26,858 bases of DNA, taken from NCBI GenBank assembly GCA_043772355.1, contig JAYVGI010000137.1, positions 1-26,858 of the forward strand, written 5' to 3'. Numbering within the stretch: position 1 is the stretch's first letter; every line of letters starts with the position of its first letter. This DNA is from JAAFIP01 sp043772355. Its GTDB lineage: Bacteria > Pseudomonadota > Gammaproteobacteria > Burkholderiales > Burkholderiaceae_C. Of the stretch, positions 1 to 6,632 are shown piece after piece. Under the pieces are notes generated by a model. The model was not told the DNA's origin, ran no database searches, and worked only from the letters and a program-made list of their open reading frames with translations. The position numbers and the translations under genes were made by a program.

Positions 1-96
1 TCTACATCATTAATGTCTAGGCGCGGAGCCTACGAGAGTGCTGTAGCACGGCAAGGCGACGCAACAACGACAGTAATGATTTAGAAATGGAATTAC
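1..96. repeat. Direct repeat copy 1 of a ~100 bp palindromic element (left end outside window)
   Basis: Bases 1-96 match 711-806 with a single difference (G at 56, C at 766). The second copy shows that the unit is a small element with imperfect terminal inverted repeats, so copy 1 probably begins about 10 bases before the window. Inside are two small hairpins: TAGGC/GCCTA at about 18-32, and GTGCT/AGCAC around 38-50. There is no coding potential. Its size and ends resemble a very small MITE or REP-type element. Confidence 0.9.
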
Positions 97-161
97 TCAC
101 TAAATAGTAGCGCTTCGTCTATACAGGCCAGTGGGGTACACAGGGTAGAGGGTAAAAATGA

Positions 162-200
162 AGATTTTCAGGCTACAGCGCCGCTGTAGGCAGAAAATCT
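162..200. other. Strong hairpin inside the inverted-end element
   Basis: AGATTTTC at 162-169 pairs with GAAAATCT at 193-200. Inside it, GCTACAGCG pairs with CGCTGTAG, leaving almost no loop. The hairpin is nearly perfect over about 39 bases. It could be a folded RNA element or a recombination/processing site. Its role is unknown. Confidence 0.6.
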
Positions 201-374
201 GCCCCACGGATCGTCTGCCGACCATTTTTTGCAAAACAAGCACTCCATATTCCATAGCGGCTAGCGTATGTTTATTGCCGGCTACAGCGCAATACGATCT
301 AAAAACAGCGTTCAAACAAGTCCATTTTCAGTATCCAGCCGATTTTCAGACTCCCAGGGCCTTCCGAAGGCTTG

Positions 375-400
375 AAAACAGCGATTTTGAGCTGTTTTTT
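375..400 (+). terminator. Intrinsic terminator-like hairpin in a gene-free region
   Basis: AAAACAGC at 375-382 pairs perfectly with GCTGTTTT at 391-398 across an 8-base loop and runs into six T's ending at 400. A second hairpin, GCCTT/AAGGC (about 359-371), lies directly upstream. There is no protein gene to terminate, so this could end a small non-coding transcript from about 100-370, or it could be a remnant carried by the element. Confidence 0.5.
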
Positions 401-700
401 AGTATCTATCAGCTGTTAGCCAGCAAGAAATATACCTTAGCCGCTACGCAATACATAGCGGACAGATTCTCGCGGGGAGCCGGTAGTCGCGGTTCTGGCG
501 GCTAAACCGCCTTGGATCGCCACAGAAGCTGAAAACCGACCCACTATGGGGCTTATGCTGTGTACCCCACTGACCTGCATAGACGGAGTGCTACGCTTTA
601 GGGAGTATCCAGGTTTCCTGGCAACCAAGCCAGCAAGCGGTGATGCAGCGCCGCCAGCCTGATTCGCGTGCAAAGGCCCGCCCCGCAGCAAGCCCTTGGC

Positions 701-806
701 TTATTCCATTTCTACATCATTAATGTCTAGGCGCGGAGCCTACGAGAGTGCTGTAGCACGGCAAGCCGACGCAACAACGACAGTAATGATTTAGAAATGG
801 AATTAC
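701..806. repeat. Direct repeat copy 2: complete ~105 bp palindromic element
   Basis: This copy repeats 1-96 at 711-806 with one mismatch. Its ends at 701-727 and 779-805 are inverted repeats of 27 bases with three mismatches (core ATTCCATTTCTA / TAGAAATGGAAT). The right end contains the ATG at 797 that opens the downstream exonuclease reading frame, so the element abuts or partly forms that gene's start. Confidence 0.88.
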
Positions 807-2230
807 CATTGGGTTCTATGCTGCCCTGCTATGTACTGCTCGACCTCGAAACCACTGGTGGTAGTGCGCTGCACAGCCGCATTACCGAGATCGCGGCGGT
901 GCGTGTGGAGCACGGCGTGGAGGTGGCGCGCTGGAGCAGCTTGGTGAACCCGGGGTGCAGCATTGCGTATTTCATCCAGCAGCTCACAGGCATTAACGAC
1001 GACATGGTGCAGGACGCACCGCGCTTTGAAATGGTGAGCGACCAGCTTTTGCAACTGCTGGACGGCGCGGTGCTGGTGGCGCATAACGTGCGCTTTGACC
1101 ACAGCTTTTTGCTGCACGAGTTTGAGCGCATCGGCGTGGCGCTGCGGGTGAAAACGCTGTGCACTGTGCGCCTGTCTCGCAAGCTGTACCCGCAGCACAA
1201 TGGCCACGGGCTGGACGCCATCATGCAGCGCCACGGCCTGTCCACCATGGCGCGCCACCGCGCGATGGGCGATGTGGATGTGATGCAAAGCTGGCTGCGC
1301 GTGGCTACCGCAGAGCTGGGGCCAGAGCAAGTGCAAGCCCAGGCGCTGGCTTTGCTGCAAGGCAGCGCTGTGGTGCCACCGCACCTGGAGACCGAGATTG
1401 CCAGCGTACCCAATACTCCCGGCGTCTATTTATTCTATGGCGACGGGCCGCTGCCGCTGTACGTGGGCAAAAGCGTCACGCTGCGCGCACGGGTGATGTC
1501 GCATTTTCAGGGGGCCAGCAAAGAGGCGCGCGAGATGCGGATCGCGCAAGAGGTCAAGCGCATTGAATGGCGTGAGACAGCGGGCGAGCTGGGCGCGCTG
1601 CTGCTGGAAGCCCGCTTGGTGAAAGAGCTGCAACCCGTGTTTAACCGCCAGTTGCGCCGCGAGCGCAGCCTGTGTGCCTGGCAGCTGAGCGCAGACCCCT
1701 CGGCCCGCCCCCTGCTCAGCCTGGTGCGCGGCGACGCGCTGCAACCGCAGCAGTTTGGCCAGATGTTTGGCGTGTACCGCTCCAAAGCGCAGGCCACCCT
1801 GGCGCTGAGAGAGCTTGCAACGCAGCATAAGCTGTGCCCGCAGGCGCTGGGCCTGGAGGGCGGCAAGGGCCGCTGCTTTGCGCAGCAGCTGGGCCACTGC
1901 AAGGGCGTGTGCTGCCAACTGGAAAAACCCGAGCTACACCACCTGCGCGTGCAACTGGCACTGGCTGCGCAAAAGCTGCATGTGTGGCCCTACCCCGGCA
2001 AGGTAGGCCTGCGCGAGCACAGCGCCAGCAATGAGCGCAGCGACCTGCATATCTTTGACCAATGGTGCCACTTGGGCACTGTGCACGACGATGCGCAGCT
2101 GGAGCAGGCAATGCAAGCCAATGTGACGCTGGCATTCGATTTAGACACCTACCGCCTGCTGCTCAAATACACCGCCAAGCCAAGTCTGTCGCGCTCGGGC
2201 AGCTTGCAACTGGTGATGTTGCCGCGATAG
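797..2230 (+). CDS. DEDDh 3'-5' exonuclease fused to GIY-YIG (UvrC/Cho-like) endonuclease
   Basis: The 477-residue protein joins two nuclease modules. The N-terminal part is a DnaQ-like exonuclease of the DEDDh type: D16 and E18 in LLDLETTG, D101 in NVRFD, and H154 and D159 in HRAMGDVD. From about residue 200 comes a GIY-YIG domain, with GVY at 209-211 and YVG at 222-224, an arginine-containing helix, and a glutamate in LLLEARLVKELQP. It resembles the UvrC N-terminal nuclease and Cho. The remaining C-terminal part (about 290-477) is conserved-looking but not assigned. Exonuclease-Cho fusions are a known bacterial family thought to act in DNA repair. The first ATG (797) lies in the inverted end of a repeat and has no clear ribosome site. 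ATG at 818, just before LPCYVLLDLE, is an equally good start. It is convergent with the DUF2805 gene. Confidence 0.9.
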   Translation: MELPLGSMLPCYVLLDLETTGGSALHSRITEIAAVRVEHGVEVARWSSLVNPGCSIAYFIQQLTGINDDMVQDAPRFEMVSDQLLQLLDGAVLVAHNVRFDHSFLLHEFERIGVALRVKTLCTVRLSRKLYPQHNGHGLDAIMQRHGLSTMARHRAMGDVDVMQSWLRVATAELGPEQVQAQALALLQGSAVVPPHLETEIASVPNTPGVYLFYGDGPLPLYVGKSVTLRARVMSHFQGASKEAREMRIAQEVKRIEWRETAGELGALLLEARLVKELQPVFNRQLRRERSLCAWQLSADPSARPLLSLVRGDALQPQQFGQMFGVYRSKAQATLALRELATQHKLCPQALGLEGGKGRCFAQQLGHCKGVCCQLEKPELHHLRVQLALAAQKLHVWPYPGKVGLREHSASNERSDLHIFDQWCHLGTVHDDAQLEQAMQANVTLAFDLDTYRLLLKYTAKPSLSRSGSLQLVMLPR

Positions 2231-2231
2231 C

Positions 2232-2269
2232 ACTGGCGCTTGTATGGCGGCTAGTACTGGCGCTTGTAT
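2232..2269. repeat. Short direct repeat between convergent genes
   Basis: ACTGGCGCTTGTAT occurs at 2232-2245 and again at 2256-2269. It fills the 20-base gap between two convergent genes and runs into the last codons of the minus-strand gene. It resembles fragments of dispersed intergenic repeats seen in related bacteria. No terminator hairpin is obvious. Confidence 0.5.
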
Positions 2270-2520
2270 TGCGCAGGGCAATGGGCGCGCGAAACGTCTG
2301 GCGAGCGCAGCGCCAGGTGCTTGGTCACCCTGCCCGCCATGCGCCTGCGCCACATGCGAAACGAGCTGGGCTTGAGCTGCTGGCGCATGAAGGCCACCAC
2401 GCCCGATGTATTCAAAGCAAACTGCAACTCAATCGCCTCAAACGGTGTACGGTCTTCCCACGCCATCTCAATGATGCGCGAGGTGTCTTCTGCGCTGAAG
2501 GTGTGGTTCATTGCGGTCAT
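2251..2520 (-). CDS. DUF2805 / TIGR03643 family small protein
   Basis: The 89-residue protein matches my memory of the DUF2805 (TIGR03643) family. It has an N-terminal segment SAEDTSRIIEMAWEDRTPFE, then a hydrophobic stretch around AFMRQQLKPSSFRMWRRR and the basic motif GRVTKH. This gives a helix-turn-helix-like, DNA-binding-sized protein whose biochemical function is not known. The start is ATG at 2520; an in-frame ATG three codons on (MNHTF) is also possible. It is transcribed divergently from the SDR gene across a 78-base gap. Family members recur next to FeS-type cryptochrome/photolyase, DUF2256 and SDR genes, which is exactly the arrangement here, so a shared process is likely. Confidence 0.82.
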   Translation of the reverse strand: MTAMNHTFSAEDTSRIIEMAWEDRTPFEAIELQFALNTSGVVAFMRQQLKPSSFRMWRRRMAGRVTKHLALRSPDVSRAHCPAQYKRQY

Positions 2521-2598
2521 GTGTTATTTTCGCATGTGTCCTGCTTTTCATTTCTTTTCAAATTTATAGGCAGTTTTTCAGAACTTGGAGCACTCAGG

Positions 2599-3294
2599 AT
2601 GCAGTCTTTTCCCACGGGTTTTCGCGCATTGGTGATTGGCGCATCGGGCAGCATAGGCGCGGCTTTTCATAAACTCCTGTTGCAAGAACCGCGTTGCGCG
2701 CAGGTGGTAGGTCTGCACCGCCAGTCACAGCCTCCGATTGATTTTGACGACGAAGCCAGCATCGCCGCTGCTGCGGTGCAGCTTGCCCCTTCGGGTAAAT
2801 TTCACCTCATCATTGCCGCTACCGGGGTGCTGCACACCGGGCAGTTTAGCCCTGAGAAGCGGCTAGCCGACCTGAGCTACACCCAGATGGAGCAAACCTT
2901 TCGCACCAACACCCTGGGCCCGGCCATGGTGCTGCGGCACTTTGCACCTTGGCTGCACGCACAGCGTAGTGTGCTGGCTGTCCTGTCTGCCAAAGTGGGC
3001 AGCATTGAAGACAACCGCCTGGGCGGCTGGTACAGCTACCGCGCTTCCAAAGCAGCGCTGAATATGCTGCTGAAAACAGCAGCGATTGAAGTCAAGCGCA
3101 GCAACCCGAACGCAGTGCTGGTAGCGCTGCACCCCGGCACCGTAAGCTCGCATTTGTCCAAGCCCTTTCGCGGCGAGGAGATTGGCCGCAGTCCTATCGA
3201 TGCAGCCAGCGATATGCTGGGGGTCATCGACGGATTGGCGGTGGGCGACACAGGCCGCTTCATGGCCTACAACGGCCAAGCCTTGCCTTGGTAG
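2599..3294 (+). CDS. Short-chain dehydrogenase/reductase (SDR), photolyase-associated
   Basis: The 231-residue protein is a classical SDR. It has a Rossmann nucleotide-binding turn GASGSIG near residues 14-20, an AATG equivalent of the NNAG motif, and the catalytic Y-x3-K in YSYRASKAALN with an upstream serine (LSAKVGS). The frame stays open far upstream, but the start at 2599 is preferred because TTGGAG lies eight bases before it and the Rossmann motif sits at the expected distance. The substrate is unknown. SDRs of this kind (C-factor-like) are frequent neighbours of DUF2805, DUF2256 and FeS-cryptochrome genes. The HiPIP gene follows after 129 bases, so co-transcription is possible but not certain. 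Confidence 0.88.
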   Translation: MQSFPTGFRALVIGASGSIGAAFHKLLLQEPRCAQVVGLHRQSQPPIDFDDEASIAAAAVQLAPSGKFHLIIAATGVLHTGQFSPEKRLADLSYTQMEQTFRTNTLGPAMVLRHFAPWLHAQRSVLAVLSAKVGSIEDNRLGGWYSYRASKAALNMLLKTAAIEVKRSNPNAVLVALHPGTVSSHLSKPFRGEEIGRSPIDAASDMLGVIDGLAVGDTGRFMAYNGQALPW

Positions 3295-3423
3295 CCTTCA
3301 CAATTACTCGGTCATTGCACCAGCAGCGTGCACGAAAAATCCGCATGCACTACATTAGTTACCGATGCGCTTCCTATCGTGGCAAGTAGCATCGCTATCT
3401 ACCGTCTCCAGGACACCCCCCCC

Positions 3424-3732
3424 ATGACCAGCCGCCGCCAGTTTATTGTTCACCTTAGCGTGGGCAGCACTTCTTTTGCCGTCGCCCAAACTGCCCTTGC
3501 ACAAGCCCCCATGGTGCTAGAAACAGATGCCAATGCCAAAGCCCTAGGCTACTTTGGCGATGCCAGCAAGACCGACAAAGTCAAATACCCCAAATACGCC
3601 AAAGAGCAAATGTGCAGCAACTGCGCACTGTACCAAGGCAAAGTGGCTGATACAGCCGCAGCTTGCCCATTGTTTGCTGGCAAACAAGTCGCAGGCGAAG
3701 GCTGGTGCAGCGCCTGGGCTAAAAAAGCTTAA
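3424..3732 (+). CDS. High-potential iron-sulfur protein (HiPIP), Tat-exported
   Basis: The 102-residue precursor starts MTSRRQFI, a twin-arginine signal, with likely cleavage after ALAQ near residue 27. The mature part has the HiPIP pattern C64-x2-C67-x13-C81-x13-C95 for one [4Fe-4S] cluster, and a tyrosine in LGY (Y43) of the kind that packs against the cluster in this family. HiPIPs are periplasmic one-electron carriers linking bc1 complexes or oxidases and photosynthetic or other donors. The start at 3424 is chosen because it exposes the Tat motif; the frame is open 96 bases further upstream. It sits between the SDR and DUF2256 genes. A functional link with the cytoplasmic photolyase is doubtful because the compartments differ. 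Confidence 0.92.
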   Translation: MTSRRQFIVHLSVGSTSFAVAQTALAQAPMVLETDANAKALGYFGDASKTDKVKYPKYAKEQMCSNCALYQGKVADTAAACPLFAGKQVAGEGWCSAWAKKA

Positions 3733-3785
3733 ATAGCTTAAACCCGCTTTCATCGGCCGCTTGGGCCAATTGACTGCAAGCAGCT

Positions 3786-3947
3786 ATGTCACCCCCACCC
3801 ACGGGTTTTAAGGGCAACAAACTTGCCCTGCCCAGCAAACCCTGCCTCGCCTGCGGGAGAGACATGGTGTGGCGCAAAAGCTGGGCTAAAAACTGGGGCG
3901 AAGTTAAATACTGCTCCGATGCCTGCCGCAAAGGGAAAAAGTCATGA
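3786..3947 (+). CDS. DUF2256 small zinc-ribbon-like protein
   Basis: This 53-residue gene is easily missed because it is so short. The protein has CLAC (C20, C23), then VWRKSWAKNWGEVKYC, and a second cysteine pair in CSDAC, ending in lysines. Two C-x2/3-C pairs separated by a W/K-rich stretch are diagnostic of DUF2256 and suggest a small zinc-binding fold. Its TGA overlaps the ATG of the photolyase by 4 bases (ATGA), so the two are almost certainly co-transcribed and translationally coupled. DUF2256 proteins are known mainly as neighbours of FeS-type cryptochrome/photolyase genes, and their role is not established. A partner or maturation factor for the photolyase is my inference. Confidence 0.88.
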   Translation: MSPPPTGFKGNKLALPSKPCLACGRDMVWRKSWAKNWGEVKYCSDACRKGKKS

Positions 3948-5566
3948 CAACTCCGTGTCGCCATCTGGTGCTGATCCTGGGTGATCAGCTAGACGCGCAA
4001 TCGTCAGCGCTGCAAGACATTGACCCGGTGCAGGATGTCATCTTGATGGTCGAAGCGTTTGAAGAGTCGCGCCATGTGTGGTCACACAAAATTCGCACCA
4101 CGCTTTTCTTGTCCGCCATGCGCCATTTTGCGGCGCAGTTGCGCGCCAAAGGGCTACGGACAGACTACCGCGCCCTGGACACGCATGGCGACGCCACGCT
4201 GGCTGATGGCCTGCTGGCCGCCGTGGCGCAGCACCGCCCAAAGGCTGTTTTGGGTGTGGAGCCTGGTGATCTGCGGGTGCGCCAGCAGCTTGACATCGCT
4301 ATGAAAAAAATAGCATTTACACCAGCATTTCAGCTGACTGATAGCCAAAACAGTATAGAAAAAACGGTCTGCACCGCCCCCACTTTCATGACCTGGCGTG
4401 AGGATCAGCACTTCTTGTGCAGCGCGGTGCAATTTCGCCAGTGGGCCGCTGCGAACAAGGGCTTGCGCATGGAGTTTTTCTACCGAAAAATGCGCCAGCA
4501 ATACCGGGTATTGATGACCGATGAAAATGGCGCCGCCGTGCCCGTCGGTGGTCAATGGAACTTTGACGCAGACAACCGTAAAAGCTTTGGCAAGGCAGGA
4601 CCACAGCAGGTGCCCCAGCCGCCCCAATACCCGCCCGACCAGATCACCCAAGACGTGATCGCACTGGTGAACCAGCACTTTGCCGACCACCCTGGCCACC
4701 TGCACACATTCAACTGGCCCACCACCCGCGCCCAGGCACTTCATGCGCTGCAAGACTTTGTCGACAACAGGTTGCCCCAATTTGGCCCGCACGAGGATGC
4801 GATGTGGACGGGGCTGGAGTTTGGCTGGCATTCGCTGCTCAGCAGCTCGCTCAACTTGAAGCTGATCAGCCCGCTGGAGGTAGTGCAGGCAGCCGAGCAG
4901 GCCTACCACACCAAAGGCTTGGATTTGGCCAGTGTGGAAGGCTTTATCCGCCAGGTGCTGGGCTGGCGCGAGTTCATGCGCGGGATGTATTTTTTAGACA
5001 TGCCCGGCCTGAAAACCGCCAACCACTACGGCCACCACAACCCGCTTCCCAAGTGGTATTGGACAGGTGACACCCGCATGAACTGCATGCGCCAGTGCAT
5101 TACCCAGACGCTGGACAACGGTTATTCTCACCACATTCAACGCCTGATGGTGACCGGCATGTTTGGCGTTACTGCGCAGATCCAGCCACAGCAGATGTGT
5201 GACTGGTACCTGGCAGTGTACGTAGACGCTGTGGAATGGGTAGAGCTGCCCAACGTAGCGGGCATGGCGCTGTTTGCCAATGGCGGCCGCTTTACCAGCA
5301 AACCCTATGTAGCCAGCGGGGCCTATGTCAAACGCATGAGCAATTACTGCAGCGGCTGCAGGTACCTGCCCGAAGGCCGCACGGGCGACACAGCTTGCCC
5401 ACTGACCACTTTGTACTGGAACTTTTTAGACCAGCACGAGGCCAGCTTTGCCAGCAACCCGCGCACCGCACTGATGGTGAAAAACCTGCAGCGCATGACT
5501 GGCGACGAGCGCACCAAACTACGGGAACGAGCCAGCGAGATGCTGGCGCACCTGGATGAGCTGTAG
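3944..5566 (+). CDS. FeS-type bacterial cryptochrome / (6-4) photolyase
   Basis: The 540-residue protein belongs to the photolyase-related family with an iron-sulfur cluster (FeS-BCP: Agrobacterium PhrB, Rhodobacter CryB). Members bind FAD and a lumazine antenna, and PhrB repairs (6-4) photoproducts in light. Four cysteines C381, C469, C472 and C485 have spacings of 88, 3 and 13, identical to the cluster ligands I recall for PhrB (350, 438, 441, 454). The motifs YSHHIQRLMVTGMFG and YVDAVEWVELPNV fit the FAD and substrate-binding C-terminal half. The start overlaps the DUF2256 stop. The protein is about 30 residues longer than PhrB. The excess seems to lie at about 118-145, an AT-rich stretch that may be an in-frame repeat insertion. 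Confidence 0.92.
   Translation: MTTPCRHLVLILGDQLDAQSSALQDIDPVQDVILMVEAFEESRHVWSHKIRTTLFLSAMRHFAAQLRAKGLRTDYRALDTHGDATLADGLLAAVAQHRPKAVLGVEPGDLRVRQQLDIAMKKIAFTPAFQLTDSQNSIEKTVCTAPTFMTWREDQHFLCSAVQFRQWAAANKGLRMEFFYRKMRQQYRVLMTDENGAAVPVGGQWNFDADNRKSFGKAGPQQVPQPPQYPPDQITQDVIALVNQHFADHPGHLHTFNWPTTRAQALHALQDFVDNRLPQFGPHEDAMWTGLEFGWHSLLSSSLNLKLISPLEVVQAAEQAYHTKGLDLASVEGFIRQVLGWREFMRGMYFLDMPGLKTANHYGHHNPLPKWYWTGDTRMNCMRQCITQTLDNGYSHHIQRLMVTGMFGVTAQIQPQQMCDWYLAVYVDAVEWVELPNVAGMALFANGGRFTSKPYVASGAYVKRMSNYCSGCRYLPEGRTGDTACPLTTLYWNFLDQHEASFASNPRTALMVKNLQRMTGDERTKLRERASEMLAHLDEL
4298..4314. repeat. GCTAT/ATAGC hairpin within the photolyase gene
   Basis: GCTAT at 4298-4302 and ATAGC at 4310-4314 flank an A-rich loop. 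The bases up to about 4378 are clearly AT-rich compared with the surrounding GC-rich coding sequence. The same kind of GCTAT-(A/T)n-ATAGC hairpin occurs at 20594-20611, in an intergenic repeat. I infer that a dispersed repeat was captured in frame, encoding roughly residues 118-145. Confidence 0.5.
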
Positions 5567-5811
5567 GCTCAGTACACACGCCACCATGTTACGCATGCAT
5601 AACAATGAGGCACCCCTGTCAATCTCTAACGCCAAAAACCATCTAAAAACCCCACTGTGGAGCTGATTAGACAGCCAGAAGACATTTTCTTGACAAAAAA
5701 CCCCCTCCTTAGACACCCTAAGCTCAGATTCATGCTGCATTGCAATAGAATTTGAGCTTGTGCAAAGATGCCAGTTACCAAGCAATTACACAAAATCATA
5801 GAAAGTAAAGT
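5567..5811 (+). promoter_or_regulatory. Upstream region of the sdh operon
   Basis: The 245-base gap contains no gene. It is AT-richer than its flanks and must carry the sdhC promoter unless the operon is read through from the photolyase. A perfect TTGACA lies at 5690-5695 but has no good -10 box at the right distance. TAGAAT at 5746-5751 is a possible -10 without a good -35. No adjacent GntR-type regulator gene is present, unlike many related sdh loci. Confidence 0.4.
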
Positions 5812-6258
5812 ATGCCCACCGAAGCGACCATCGTAGCCACCAAGCGGCCTGAGTTCCGCAATATCAACGCCTTTACAGATCTCCCCTCTTACCGTTTGCC
5901 CCTGGCAGGCATTGTGTCGATCCTGCACCGCATCAGTGGCCTGATCATGTTTTTGGCGCTGCCCTTCATCATGTGGCTGATGGACACTTCGCTGTCGTCG
6001 GAGATTTCGTTTAACAAATTCCGCGCAGCTTTCAATATTGGCATGCTGGGCCTGCCCGGCATGGCCTGGAAGCTGCTGGCCGTAGTGTTGATCTGGGCGT
6101 ATGTGCACCACCTCATTGCAGGCCTGCGCCACCTGTGGATGGACTACAGCCACAAAGCCACCACCAAATCCTTTGGCAAAAGCTCGGCCATCGCCACCTT
6201 CCTGATCAGCCTGCCCATCGCCGCCGCCTTGGGCGCCAAGCTGTTTGGCCTGTACTGA
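5812..6258 (+). CDS. sdhC: Succinate dehydrogenase cytochrome b556 subunit
   Basis: This 148-residue membrane anchor of complex II carries the family signature RPEFRN near the N-terminus, then SILHRISGLIMF (haem and quinone-site region) and the conserved histidine segment YVHHLIAGLRHLWMD. Three hydrophobic spans are visible at about residues 32-55, 80-102 and 125-145. SdhC with SdhD binds one haem b and ubiquinone and anchors SdhAB to the inner membrane. It is the first gene of an sdhCDAB run. A purine-rich AGAAAGTAAAG precedes the ATG. The sdhD gene follows 16 bases downstream. Confidence 0.96.
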   Translation: MPTEATIVATKRPEFRNINAFTDLPSYRLPLAGIVSILHRISGLIMFLALPFIMWLMDTSLSSEISFNKFRAAFNIGMLGLPGMAWKLLAVVLIWAYVHHLIAGLRHLWMDYSHKATTKSFGKSSAIATFLISLPIAAALGAKLFGLY

Positions 6259-6274
6259 ACTGGAGCACACCCTT

Positions 6275-6628
6275 ATGACCAATATAACTACCCAAAGCAA
6301 ATCAGCGCACGCGCTGCGCGACTGGCTGGCCCAGCGCATCACCGCAGGCGTGATGGCGCTGTTCACCTTCATCGTGCTGGCGCAGGTGATCTTCAACAAA
6401 GGCACCATGGGCTACGACAAGTGGGCCGGCATTTTCGCGCCCCAGTGGATGAAGCTTTTGACTTTCGTCGTCATTCTGGCTCTTGTCTACCACGTCTGGG
6501 TGGGTATGCGCGAGATTTATATGGACTACATCAAGCCCGTGATGTTGCGCCTGGCGCTGCAAGTGTTCAGCATCATCTGGCTGGCCGGCTGTGCGGGCTG
6601 GGCAATTCAAGTACTGTGGAGAGTTTAA
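6275..6628 (+). CDS. sdhD: Succinate dehydrogenase hydrophobic membrane anchor subunit
   Basis: The 117-residue protein has the SdhD layout: WLAQRITAGVMALF in the first helix, then a second helix ending YHVWVGMREIYMDY with the haem-ligand type histidine, and a third C-terminal span. The start at 6275 is chosen over the in-frame ATG at 6245 because that one lies inside sdhC. TGGAGC sits about 9 bases ahead of 6275. The protein completes the quinone-reducing membrane part of complex II together with SdhC. Confidence 0.95.
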   Translation: MTNITTQSKSAHALRDWLAQRITAGVMALFTFIVLAQVIFNKGTMGYDKWAGIFAPQWMKLLTFVVILALVYHVWVGMREIYMDYIKPVMLRLALQVFSIIWLAGCAGWAIQVLWRV

Positions 6629-6632
6629 TAAG

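Larger units (their letters stand above)
94..607. mobile_element. MITE-like element with 50 bp inverted ends
   Basis: The left arm 94-143 is the inverse complement of 558-607 at about 43 of 50 positions. The innermost 15 bases (GTGGGGTACACAG and flanks) are identical. The element sits between the two copies of the ~100 bp direct repeat. It holds no convincing gene: a 115-codon frame at 158-505 has no recognisable protein features. It does hold several strong hairpins and a terminator-like structure. It could be a non-autonomous transposable element or the remnant of one. No transposase is visible. Confidence 0.6.

Noticed and set aside
158..505. 115-codon frame in the left repeat region
   Set aside because: It runs through hairpins and a terminator-like structure, shows no conserved motif or ribosome site, and lies within an element with inverted ends.
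1..806. Insertion sequence with target-site duplication
   Set aside because: The 96-base direct repeats are far too long for a target duplication and are themselves palindromic elements. No transposase gene is present.
2062..2598. Extended N-terminus for the SDR protein
   Set aside because: The upstream part overlaps the exonuclease gene and the antisense of the DUF2805 gene and has no SDR features. ATG 2599 has a good ribosome site.
5690..5725. TTGACA as the sdh operon -35 box
   Set aside because: No acceptable -10 box lies 16-18 bases downstream; the best candidate TAAGCT is about 24 bases away.
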